A model generated the notes under the pieces. It had not been told where the DNA came from. It searched no databases and saw only the letters and a list, made by a program, of their open reading frames with translations. Shown piece after piece: positions 6,535 through 14,227 of a stretch of 49,096 bases of DNA (positions are counted from its first letter, which is position 1; the number at the start of each line of letters is the position of its first letter). Origin of the DNA: Bacteroidales bacterium (GTDB lineage: Bacteria; Bacteroidota; Bacteroidia; Bacteroidales; UBA932); NCBI GenBank assembly GCA_017477465.1, contig JAFUVU010000044.1, positions 1 through 49,096 on the forward strand. Direction: 5' to 3'. Position numbers and translations under genes: made by a program.

Positions 6535-9500
6535 TCAGCGTTTTATAGTTATCTTAATTGTGTCGTTATCCATCCATTCTACTTCTGCCGCATCGGCCGG
6601 GGCGGCATCGAAAGCCGCGATGTCCAGCGTAAGCGACAATGTCTGTGCCTTTACATAATCGGCAAAACTGTGCAGGGCGTCTGCGAGGTTTTCATCGGCC
6701 GAATAAACCACTGTTGTGATGCGGTCTGTAACCTCGAAGCCTGAACTCTTGCGGAGATTCTGGATGCGGTTTACAAGTTCCCTTGCGAGGCCTTCGCGAC
6801 GAAGTTCCGGAGTAATTTCAATATCCAGAGCTACCGTGAGAGAGCCTTCGGAGACTACCAGCCAGCCGGGCATGTCTTCTGAGGAGATTGAATAATCGCC
6901 GGGATTCAGAATCACTTCCCCGCCGGGCAGGGCCAGGGTGAAAACTTCGCCGGCCGATTCTGCCTTCTGGATTGCGGCGATAATCGGCTGTTCCAGCATG
7001 CCGAAGCCTGCTGCAATCTCCTTCATGCGGGCACCGTAGGTCTTGCCCAGCACTTTGAAGTTGGGCTTAATGCGGAGCGTCATGATGCCTGTCGTATCGG
7101 CAATGAAGTCCATCTGTTTGACGTTCACTTCCGTGAGGATGATTTCTTTCACTGCTTCCAGCTCCGAGCGCACCTTTTCCGAAATTACCGGGATCATGAC
7201 CTTCTGCAGAGGCTGGCGCACGGGGATATTAACTTTCTTGCGAAGAGCCAGAATCATTGACGTAGCCTGCTGTGCAAGGGCCATCCGCTCCTCCAGGGAG
7301 GTGTCGATTACCGACGGATCCGCATCCGGCATCAAGGTGAAGTGGACTGATTCCTCCTTGCCGCCGAGGTCTTTGTAGAGCTGATCCATATAGAACGGCG
7401 CAATGGGGGCCGATAATACAGCGACAGTTTCAAGCACCTGATACAGAGTGCTATATGCAGCCTTTTTATCCGCTGTCATTTCACCGGCCCAGAAGCGGGC
7501 GCGGTTAAGGCGGACATACCAATTGGAAACGTCGTCACAGACAAAGGTTTCCAGAATGCGGCCTGCCGATTTGATATCATAGTCCTCGTAGGCGCTACGC
7601 ACATCCTTTATGACCGTGTTAAGGCGGGAGATGATCCAGCGGTCGAGTTCCGCCAAGGATTGCCAATCACAGTCGGCAATGACGCTTCCGTCATTCCCGG
7701 CTTGACCGGGAATCTCCCAGCCGTCGATATTGGCATAGCGGGCGAAGAAGGCATAAGTGTTGTACAGGGTGCCGAAATATTTGCGGCGCACCTCTTCCAC
7801 GCCTTTTTCGTCAAACTTGAGATTGTCCCAAGGTTCTGCGTTTGTGAGCATGTACCAGCGCAGGGCATCTGCGCCGTAAGTGTCCAAAGCCCAGAAGGGA
7901 TCCACTGCATTGCCAAGGCGCTTTGACATCTTGTTGCCATTCTTGTCAAGCACCAAGCCATTGGAAATCACGCGTTTGAAAGCGGGAGTTCCGGAAATCA
8001 TGGTGTGGATTGCATGCAGGGTGTAGAACCAGCCGCGGGTTTGGTCCACGCCTTCGGCTATGAAGTCGGCCGTTGCTCCGAATCCAGGGGTATCCAGGCC
8101 GCGAAGCCCTTCCTGGGCATAAGGCATGGCGCCGGAATCGAACCAGACGTCGATAAGGTCCGTTTCGCGAGTCATTTTGCGACCGGATGCCGAAACAAGG
8201 TAAATCTCATCCACATACGGACGGTGAAGATCTATCTTGTTGTAGTTTTCGAGGCTCATATCGGCAGGGTCGAAGCCTTTGTCTTTCAAAGGATTGGACG
8301 CCATGATGCCGGCGGCGACGGCTTTTTCGATCTCTGCGTAAAGCTCTTTCACCGAGCCGATGCAGATTTCCTCTTTGCCGTCCTCGGTGCGCCAGATGGG
8401 CAGCGGAGTGCCCCAGTAACGGCTGCGGCTGAGGTTCCAGTCCTGGATATTCTCAAGCCATTGGCCGAAGCGGCCGGTACCGGTGGAGGCGGGCTTCCAG
8501 GTGATTTCCTTGTTCAGGGCCACCATTTCATCCTTTACGGCCGATGCCTTGATGAACCAGCTGTCCAGCGGGTAATAAAGGACGGGAAGATCTGTCCTCC
8601 AGCTGTGGGGATAGCTGTGGACGTGTTTCTGGATTTTGAACGCGCGGCCGTCGGCCTTCATCATTACTGAGAGGTCGATGTCCAGACTGCCTTCTTCGGG
8701 GACATGCTCGAAGTATTCTTTGTAGCCGGCTTTTACGTAGCGGCCTGAGTATTCGCTGTAGGAAGGATCGACAGTGGCGGCGAAGGCGGGATCCATGTCT
8801 TCAAGGCGCATGAAGCGTCCCTGACGGTCCACCTGAGCCTGAGGATTGCCGTCCTTGTCGATGGGCATGATGGCGCCGATACCCGCAGCGGCGGCGACGC
8901 GCTTATCGTCGGCACCGAAAGTGGGGGCGATGTGCACGATGCCGGTACCGTCCGAAGTTGTGACATAGTCTCCCGATATTACGCGGAAGGCTTCCCCGTC
9001 CGGCTTGAACCAGGGAATGAGCTGATGATAGCGTATGCCCACGAGTTCAGAGCCTTTCCAAGAGCCGTCAAGGACCTTGTAAGGGACGATTTTATCGCCT
9101 ATCTTGTAGGATTCCAGTGGAATCTCCGCTCCTTTGGGATTGAACCAGGCGCCCAGAAGGTCCTGTGCAAGCACATACACGGCAGGTGCGCCGGTATAAG
9201 GGTTGAAGGACAGGACGCGGATATACCTGATTTCCGGGCCGACGCAGAGCGCCGTATTTGACGGCAGGGTCCAGGGGGTGGTTGTCCAGGCAAGGAAATA
9301 TACAGGAACCGATTCTGTCCCGTATAGAGGCTGTGAGAGGCCGTCTTTTATTACTTCGAACTGGACTGTGGCGGTTGTGTCGCTCACGTCTTTATAGCAG
9401 CCGGGCTGGTTGAGTTCGTGTGAGCTTAGGCCTGTGCCGTCGGTAGGAGAATACGGCTGGATGGTGTAACCCTTGTACAGAAGGCCCTTGTCGTAGATTT

Positions 9501-9993
9501 TCTTGAGCAGGTACCAGAGGGTTTCGATGTAGCGGTTGTCGTAGGTGATGTACGGGTCGTTCATATCTACCCAGTAGCCTACTCTTTCCGTCATGTTCAC
9601 CCATTCGCGGGTGTATTTCATAACCTCCTTGCGGCAGGTTGCGTTGTACTCCTCTACGCTCACTTTTGTGCCGATATCGGCCTTTGTGATGCCGAGTTTC
9701 TTCTCAACGCCAAGCTCTACAGGCAGACCGTGGGTGTCCCAGCCTGCACGGCGGCGGACTTTGTAGCCTGTCTGGGTTTTATACCGGCATATTGCATCCT
9801 TGATGGAACGGGCCATCACATGGTGGATGCCGGGCATGCCGTTGGCACTTGGCGGGCCCTCAAAGAAGATGAAATCGGGGGCTCCTTCCCTGATTTGCAG
9901 AGAACGCTCGAAAGCATGGCTCTTTTTCCATCTCTCCAGGACCTCATTGCCGCATTGCGTGAGGTCCAGCCCCTTATATTCTTTGAATGTCAT
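6535..9993 (-). CDS. ileS: Isoleucyl-tRNA synthetase
   Basis: 1152 residues, the usual size of Bacteroidota IleRS. Class I signatures are present: the HIGH-equivalent GIHH (55-58, in NGMPGIHHVMARSIKD) and KMSKR (688-692, in NKMSKRLGN). Between them lies the editing (CP1) domain. The anticodon-binding region follows (ADCDWQSLAELDRWIISRLN, DDVSNWYVRLNRARFW). It charges tRNA-Ile with isoleucine. Odd feature: residues 760-769 (EIPGQAGNDG) are encoded by a palindromic repeat element in the linker between catalytic and anticodon-binding parts, in frame. A -7 box lies upstream at 10030-10037. It is the first gene of an operon continuing into dksA-like and lspA. Confidence 0.98.
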   Translation of the reverse strand: MTFKEYKGLDLTQCGNEVLERWKKSHAFERSLQIREGAPDFIFFEGPPSANGMPGIHHVMARSIKDAICRYKTQTGYKVRRRAGWDTHGLPVELGVEKKLGITKADIGTKVSVEEYNATCRKEVMKYTREWVNMTERVGYWVDMNDPYITYDNRYIETLWYLLKKIYDKGLLYKGYTIQPYSPTDGTGLSSHELNQPGCYKDVSDTTATVQFEVIKDGLSQPLYGTESVPVYFLAWTTTPWTLPSNTALCVGPEIRYIRVLSFNPYTGAPAVYVLAQDLLGAWFNPKGAEIPLESYKIGDKIVPYKVLDGSWKGSELVGIRYHQLIPWFKPDGEAFRVISGDYVTTSDGTGIVHIAPTFGADDKRVAAAAGIGAIMPIDKDGNPQAQVDRQGRFMRLEDMDPAFAATVDPSYSEYSGRYVKAGYKEYFEHVPEEGSLDIDLSVMMKADGRAFKIQKHVHSYPHSWRTDLPVLYYPLDSWFIKASAVKDEMVALNKEITWKPASTGTGRFGQWLENIQDWNLSRSRYWGTPLPIWRTEDGKEEICIGSVKELYAEIEKAVAAGIMASNPLKDKGFDPADMSLENYNKIDLHRPYVDEIYLVSASGRKMTRETDLIDVWFDSGAMPYAQEGLRGLDTPGFGATADFIAEGVDQTRGWFYTLHAIHTMISGTPAFKRVISNGLVLDKNGNKMSKRLGNAVDPFWALDTYGADALRWYMLTNAEPWDNLKFDEKGVEEVRRKYFGTLYNTYAFFARYANIDGWEIPGQAGNDGSVIADCDWQSLAELDRWIISRLNTVIKDVRSAYEDYDIKSAGRILETFVCDDVSNWYVRLNRARFWAGEMTADKKAAYSTLYQVLETVAVLSAPIAPFYMDQLYKDLGGKEESVHFTLMPDADPSVIDTSLEERMALAQQATSMILALRKKVNIPVRQPLQKVMIPVISEKVRSELEAVKEIILTEVNVKQMDFIADTTGIMTLRIKPNFKVLGKTYGARMKEIAAGFGMLEQPIIAAIQKAESAGEVFTLALPGGEVILNPGDYSISSEDMPGWLVVSEGSLTVALDIEITPELRREGLARELVNRIQNLRKSSGFEVTDRITTVVYSADENLADALHSFADYVKAQTLSLTLDIAAFDAAPADAAEVEWMDNDTIKITIKR
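7690..7715. repeat. Palindromic element inside ileS, translated in frame
   Basis: Plus strand GTCATTCCCGGCTTGACCGG followed by GAATCT. The arms ATTCCCGG and CCGGGAAT are perfect reverse complements around CTTGA. The element at 38341-38366 has the same loop and ends, with an A/T stem pair where this one has C/G. It encodes IPGQAGND in IleRS. Confidence 0.85.
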
Positions 9994-10012
9994 ATATTTT
10001 TTTCTAATTTTG
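9982..10012 (+). promoter_or_regulatory. Promoter for cvpA-tsaB
   Basis: TTTG (9982-9985), exactly 19 bases, then TAATTTTG (10005-10012). It overlaps the first codons of the divergent ileS. The leader to the ATG at 10062 is about 43 bases. Confidence 0.68.
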
Positions 10013-10029
10013 TACCACTTTTAAGACTA

Positions 10030-10037
10030 CAAAGATA
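10030..10037 (-). promoter_or_regulatory. -7 box for the ileS operon
   Basis: CAAAGATA on the plus strand, i.e. TATCTTTG on the minus strand, 36 bases before the ileS start. The -33 position has CAAC (10058-10061), close to the expected CAAA. Confidence 0.62.
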
Positions 10038-10061
10038 ATCATTTAAACTGATATTGGCAAC

Positions 10062-10559
10062 ATGAACGGACTGGACATAGCCTTGCTGATACTCTTTATC
10101 CCGGGCATAATCAGGGGCCTTTCCAAAGGCTTTCTGGAGCAGGCCATATCGCTTGCCGGCGTGGTATTGAGCGTATATCTGGCCTATCATTTGTCCGACT
10201 ATGCCTGCGGATTCATAAAACAGTACATAAGCGTGTCCGAAACCGTGCTCCACGTCATCGGCTTCGCAGCCGTACTGATACTTGCACTGCTTGCCGTAAT
10301 ACTCCTTTCAAAAGTCATCACCAAAGTGGTGGAAATGGCCTCCCTGGGCTGGCTCAACAAAGTTTTGGGCCTGGTATTTGCCCTCGCCACCACGGCGCTG
10401 GTTCTTTCAATCCTCATCATCCTCTTCGACACCGTCAACGTAAAATTCGAGCTGGTAAAGAGCCCCCTTCTGGAAGAATCGGCCCTTTATGGCCCTCTTA
10501 AAGACATAGGCTACTATGTCTTCCCCTATCTTAAACAACTTCTGATGATCAATTCCTAA
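10062..10559 (+). CDS. CvpA-family membrane protein
   Basis: 165 residues with four membrane helices (about 6-24, 30-48, 64-86, 102-124). The start, NGLDIALLILFIPGIIRGLSKGF, is the characteristic CvpA N-terminus. In enterobacteria CvpA is linked to colicin V production and envelope homeostasis; the mechanism is not settled. The stop codon overlaps the start of tsaB by one base (TAATG), so the two are translationally linked. A good promoter lies at 9982-10012. Confidence 0.9.
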   Translation: MNGLDIALLILFIPGIIRGLSKGFLEQAISLAGVVLSVYLAYHLSDYACGFIKQYISVSETVLHVIGFAAVLILALLAVILLSKVITKVVEMASLGWLNKVLGLVFALATTALVLSILIILFDTVNVKFELVKSPLLEESALYGPLKDIGYYVFPYLKQLLMINS

Positions 10560-11236
10560 TGGCCCTCATACTCCTTTTAGACACATCCACTTCTCTACTT
10601 TCGGTCGCCCTTTCCCGCGATGGAAAAGCGGTGGCGCAGAAAGTCTGCAAAGAGCCCAGACAACAAGCCTCGCTCACGGCTCCCCTTGTCAAAGAAATAC
10701 TTGACAGCCAAGGGCTTAAAGTACAAGACTGCGATGCAATATGCGTAAGCAAAGGCCCGGGATCATACACCGGCCTCCGCGTAGGCGTCTCCACAGCCAA
10801 GGGCCTTGCGTTCGGTGCCGGGAAACCGCTCCTTTCCGTAGGAACCCTTGACATGCTGGCCAATCAGGCCCCCGCCGGGCAGTGGAAGTACATAGTGCCG
10901 ATGATAGACGCACGCAGGATGGAGGTATATACGGCCGTCTTCTCTCCGGAGGGCAGGCAGCTCACTCCCGTGGAGGCACGTATAATCGGCCCGGAATCTT
11001 TTGCCGATGAACTCGCGCAGGGTCCGGTTCTTTTCATAGGAGACGGTGCGCTAAAGTGCAAGGACGCCCTTACGTCGGCCAATGCGCATTTCGTTGAAGA
11101 CTGGCCTCTGGCGGCCTCGATGGCGGAAGCGGCGGAGAAGGCTTACAACGAAAAAAGGTTCGAAGACCTTGCGTACTTCGAACCCTTCTATCTCAAGGAT
11201 TTCGTGGCTACGGTTTCCCGTAAGCAGCTTTGGTAA
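10559..11236 (+). CDS. tsaB: tRNA t6A modification protein TsaB
   Basis: 225 residues, the usual TsaB length. It is an ASKHA-fold partner of TsaD in making N6-threonylcarbamoyladenosine at position 37 of ANN-decoding tRNAs. Motifs are ILLLDTSTSLLSVAL at the start and the signature KGPGSYTGLRVGVSTAKGLA near 65-85. It lacks the metal-binding histidines of TsaD, as expected. It overlaps cvpA by one base, and its stop abuts the stop of the convergent thioredoxin-like gene with no gap. Confidence 0.95.
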   Translation: MALILLLDTSTSLLSVALSRDGKAVAQKVCKEPRQQASLTAPLVKEILDSQGLKVQDCDAICVSKGPGSYTGLRVGVSTAKGLAFGAGKPLLSVGTLDMLANQAPAGQWKYIVPMIDARRMEVYTAVFSPEGRQLTPVEARIIGPESFADELAQGPVLFIGDGALKCKDALTSANAHFVEDWPLAASMAEAAEKAYNEKRFEDLAYFEPFYLKDFVATVSRKQLW

Positions 11237-12349
11237 TTACAGCTTCCGGCGAAGGTATTCGCGGATTGATGCCACGTCGCGCACTTTGACGTCGGTGTCT
11301 ATCTGCCCATCTGCGATGAACCACACCATAGGCAGGCTGCCGATGCCGTAAGACGCCACGTACGGCGACTGTACGCCACGGGTGTCGCATACGTTCACCC
11401 AAGGCAGCTGCTGGTTACGTACCACGCTGGCCCAGGTTGCTTTGTCGGCGTCCAGGGAGACGGCATAAATCTCGAAGCCTTTTTTGTGGAACTCGTCGTA
11501 GATTGGCTTCAGACCGTCCAGATTGAACATTTTCTGCTCCGCTGTGGATGCCCAGAAATATATCATGGTTACTTTGGAGGTCAGCTCGCTCAGTTTTACG
11601 GCCTTGCCGTCCATTCCTGGCAGATTGATATCCACATAGCCTATTTCGCTGGCATCGCTAAGCCGTGCACTTACTTCCATCAGATTCATCCTTCTTGCTG
11701 CCTCTTTTTCAAGGGCTTTCACATAGCGGGATTCCGGATAGACGGTCTTAAGGGAATCACAGACATTTTTCATGAGGATGCCGTCCGTATTCTGACTGAA
11801 AACGGCAAATCCGGGATTGACCTGCTGGAAAAGCACGGGAACCACGGTGAGGGAATGAGTGTTTTCCATCACATATTTAAGGCGTCCGCGATAATACTCC
11901 ACATAGCGGCGGGACAGGGCGGGGTCCGGATTGCTTTCTTTGTCTAGGATTTTGCCCATATCTTTGATGAAGGCGCTGTAATCCTTTTCTACCGCCTGAA
12001 GTTTCAGCGATTCTTCGGAACCTTCTACCGTATAAACGCCAAGGGTGTCGGTACTTACATTCACCTTGTCGCCTTTTTCAAGAAGAAGGGAGGCTATCTG
12101 ACGGTCGGCATAGAAGAGATAGATGAACTCCGGTTTGCCTTCCTGGAGGTCGAAATTGTAGCTGAACTTGCCTTCCGCGTCTGTTTTTACTGTGTCCAGA
12201 ACTTGGAAACGGTTGACGTCCAAGAGTTTGACAACCACATCCTTCCGGGGACTGTTGTACAGGGTGCCTTCGATGGTGGTATTCTTGCCGCAGGAGATTG
12301 CGGCAGCGGCTACAAGTGCAGCGGCAAGGATTTTTTTAAAGCTTCTCAT
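11237..12349 (-). CDS. Thioredoxin-like lipoprotein (DUF4369 + redoxin fold) lacking CxxC
   Basis: 370 residues from the ATG at 12349, chosen because it begins a lipoprotein signal peptide (MRSFKKILAAALVAAAAISC, Cys20). Residues of about 25-115 resemble DUF4369 (TIEGTLYNSP, FIYLFYADRQIASLLLEKGD). The C-terminal third is a TlpA/AhpC-type thioredoxin fold: GMDGKAVKLSEL, VTMIYFWAS, FEIYAVSLDADKATW, YGIGSLPMVWFI. Where such proteins have WASWCxPC, this one has WASTAEQKMF, so both redox cysteines are missing. A disulfide reductase role is therefore unlikely; a binding or structural role is inferred. Its first codons overlap the HIT gene by 14 bases. Confidence 0.85.
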   Translation of the reverse strand: MRSFKKILAAALVAAAAISCGKNTTIEGTLYNSPRKDVVVKLLDVNRFQVLDTVKTDAEGKFSYNFDLQEGKPEFIYLFYADRQIASLLLEKGDKVNVSTDTLGVYTVEGSEESLKLQAVEKDYSAFIKDMGKILDKESNPDPALSRRYVEYYRGRLKYVMENTHSLTVVPVLFQQVNPGFAVFSQNTDGILMKNVCDSLKTVYPESRYVKALEKEAARRMNLMEVSARLSDASEIGYVDINLPGMDGKAVKLSELTSKVTMIYFWASTAEQKMFNLDGLKPIYDEFHKKGFEIYAVSLDADKATWASVVRNQQLPWVNVCDTRGVQSPYVASYGIGSLPMVWFIADGQIDTDVKVRDVASIREYLRRKL

Positions 12350-12740
12350 ACTCTGCGAAAATGTTGTTAGCGATTTCCTGCATGCGGGAAGGTTCCAGCT
12401 GCAATTTGGCTTTGCGGAAATCCATGTCGCCTTCTGTCTGAAGGGGGACAAGATGAATGTGGGTATGAGGCACTTCCATGCCAAGCACAGCTACACCCAC
12501 CCTCTTGCACGGGACGGCTTTTTTCAATGCGACGGCCACCTTTCTGGCAAAAGCCCACAGGCCTTCGTAGGTCTTGTCGTCCAGATTGAAGATATAGTCA
12601 TCCTCTACATTTTTGGGAATGACCAGGGTGTGTCCTTCGGCCAGGGGCGATATATCCAGAAATGCGTAGAAATCATCGTTTTCTGCGCATTTGTAGGAAG
12701 GAATTTCGCCTTTGGCGATTTTGGTAAATATCGTTGCCAT
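12336..12740 (-). CDS. HIT-family nucleotide-binding protein
   Basis: 134 residues. Contains FTKIAKGEIPSYKCAENDDF at the start and the histidine triad HTHIHLVP near 91-98. HIT (HINT branch) proteins hydrolyse nucleoside phosphoramidates or AMP conjugates; the in vivo substrate is usually unknown. It lies 3 bases after the greA stop and overlaps the following lipoprotein gene by 14 bases, so greA, HIT and the lipoprotein form an operon. Confidence 0.93.
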   Translation of the reverse strand: MATIFTKIAKGEIPSYKCAENDDFYAFLDISPLAEGHTLVIPKNVEDDYIFNLDDKTYEGLWAFARKVAVALKKAVPCKRVGVAVLGMEVPHTHIHLVPLQTEGDMDFRKAKLQLEPSRMQEIANNIFAEYEKL

Positions 12741-12743
12741 ATA

Positions 12744-13211
12744 TTAAAGTGAAATCTCCTGAATTTCGAATTTAATGACGCCGCTGGGGACTTTTGCCTC
12801 AACAGTCTCCCCTTTTTCGTGGCCGATAAGGGCCTTGGCGATGGGAGTGGTGGCGGCGAGGAGGCCTTTGGAGAAGTCGGCCTCGCTTTCTGGGACTATC
12901 TGGAAGTTCATGACCATCTTGTTGGCCAGATTCTTCACTTTGACCTTGGACAGAAGCTGCACCGTGTCGGCCGACAGTTTGCTCTCGTCGATTACGCGGG
13001 CGTTGGCAACTTTTTCCTTAAGACGTGCTATTTTTACTTCCAGCAGTCCCTGTGCATCACGGGCTGCATCGTATTCTGCATTTTCGGAAAGGTCGCCCTT
13101 CTCGCGGGCCTCTGCGATGGCTGCAGAGATCACCGGGCGCTGGGCCAGGGCATCGGCCAGTTCTTTCTTCAGTTTGTCAAGACCGGCCTGGGTCATCATT
13201 TCAATTGCCAT
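12744..13211 (-). CDS. greA: Transcription elongation factor GreA
   Basis: 155 residues, the standard length. An N-terminal coiled coil reaches the RNA polymerase active site (MTQAGLDKLKKEL, then REKGDLSENAEYDAARDAQG with the acidic tip). The C-terminal FKBP-like domain ends in PIAKALIGHEKGETVEAKVPSG. It stimulates cleavage of backtracked RNA. First gene of greA-HIT-lipoprotein. Its promoter box is at 13282-13289, and a terminator-like hairpin lies in its leader at 13232-13264. Confidence 0.97.
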   Translation of the reverse strand: MAIEMMTQAGLDKLKKELADALAQRPVISAAIAEAREKGDLSENAEYDAARDAQGLLEVKIARLKEKVANARVIDESKLSADTVQLLSKVKVKNLANKMVMNFQIVPESEADFSKGLLAATTPIAKALIGHEKGETVEAKVPSGVIKFEIQEISL

Positions 13212-13231
13212 ATTCGATTTTTGTTATTGTC

Positions 13232-13264
13232 AAAAAATAGCCGACGGCCGCTCCGCAGCCGTCG
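13232..13264 (-). terminator. Terminator-like hairpin in the greA leader
   Basis: On the minus strand, CGACGGC (13258-13264) and GCCGTCG (13242-13248) pair over 7 bases and are followed within five bases by TTTTTT (13232-13237). It may terminate the long transcript ending with ribF, but it lies downstream of the greA -7 box, so it would also act on greA transcripts. Confidence 0.6.
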
Positions 13265-13281
13265 CCCTTATGTCTTCATTG

Positions 13282-13289
13282 CAAAGATA
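13282..13289 (-). promoter_or_regulatory. -7 box for greA
   Basis: TATCTTTG on the minus strand. The -33 position is T-rich (TTTTTTC, plus strand GAAAAAAG near 13303-13310) but not an exact TTTG. The start codon is 70 bases downstream. Confidence 0.58.
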
Positions 13290-13327
13290 GCAATTATTTT
13301 TTGAAAAAAGCGTTTCGACGTGTTTTT

Positions 13328-14227
13328 TCAGCGGCAGAGCTCTTTATCGGCCAGTAACTGATGCCGCAAGGCTTCCATCGAAGGGAATTTATGCTCGTCG
13401 CGGATGCGCCGTGAAAAGCGGATTTCCATCGGCAGGCCGTAGATGTCTTCGTCAAAATCTAGGATGTGCGTTTCGATTGTCCTGGCCGTTCCTCCTACGG
13501 TGGGGCGCATGCCTATATTGCACATGCCCTTGTAAGTTCCTCCAAGCACCTGAACCTCAACGGCGTACACACCGTTTCCCGGAACCAGCTTCAATGGCTC
13601 GTAAAGCTGCATATTCGCCGTAGGGAAGCCAATCGTGCGTCCCATCCGGTTCCCTGCCACAACAGCCCCCTTAAGTCCATAAGAGTACCCAAGCATGGAG
13701 TTTGCCGCCTTAACGTCGCCCTCTGTCAACGCTTCACGTATTCTTGTGGAAGAAATGGGAGATTTCTCGGCTTCGCCATTCGGGTTGCGCTCGAAATGAC
13801 AAGGCTCTACCGTGACTATCGGCAAGTCACCTTCGGCCACGGAAGCACACATCCCGCTTGCCGTACACATGTCCGAACCTATCCTGTTGTCGTAGCCCAT
13901 TACCACTATCGAGGCTGCGTAGCGGTCTTTCAGAAGTTGCAGGTACTGCTTGGCCTTCATGGCGGCAAAAGACCTGGTAAAAGGGATTACCTCCACCCTG
14001 TCTATGCCGGCATCGGCAAGAAGCTTTTTCTTTTCCTCGAGAGTCGTCAGGATCCTGAATTCCCTCGCATCCTGCTGCAGGACTGTCCTGGGATGGGGCC
14101 AGAATGTAACGACAACGGCCTCCTCGCCCCTTTCCCGGGCCAAGGAGACCACTGTCTCAAGGACATGACGGTGCCCGAGATGGACACCGTCGAAAAAGCC
14201 TGTCGTTACTACAGCCACTTTACGCAC
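13328..14227 (-). CDS. ribF: Bifunctional riboflavin kinase / FAD synthetase
   Basis: 299 residues. The N-terminal FAD synthetase has TGFFDGVHLGHR (with the GxHxGH nucleotidyl-transfer motif) and SSTRIREALTEGDV. The C-terminal riboflavin kinase has GNRMGRTIGFPTANM and the region CNIGMRPTVGG. It makes FMN and FAD. Residues 143-157 (CHFERNPNGEAEKSP), just before SSTRIR, are encoded by a repeat element (13760-13800); this is a variable loop in the family, so the enzyme probably still works. The start overlaps the end of the phosphorylase gene by 19 bases, which makes ribF the last gene of the long glycogen transcript. Confidence 0.95.
   Translation of the reverse strand: MRKVAVVTTGFFDGVHLGHRHVLETVVSLARERGEEAVVVTFWPHPRTVLQQDAREFRILTTLEEKKKLLADAGIDRVEVIPFTRSFAAMKAKQYLQLLKDRYAASIVVMGYDNRIGSDMCTASGMCASVAEGDLPIVTVEPCHFERNPNGEAEKSPISSTRIREALTEGDVKAANSMLGYSYGLKGAVVAGNRMGRTIGFPTANMQLYEPLKLVPGNGVYAVEVQVLGGTYKGMCNIGMRPTVGGTARTIETHILDFDEDIYGLPMEIRFSRRIRDEHKFPSMEALRHQLLADKELCR
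13760..13800. repeat. Repeat element inside ribF, translated in frame
   Basis: 41 bases on the plus strand, starting AGATTTCTCGGCTTCGCC and ending GCGCTCGAAATGAC. Partial pairing is possible (ATTTC with GAAAT). It has the same AGAT...ATGAC ends as the other elements in the window. It encodes the extra RibF loop HFERNPNGEAEKS. Confidence 0.75.
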
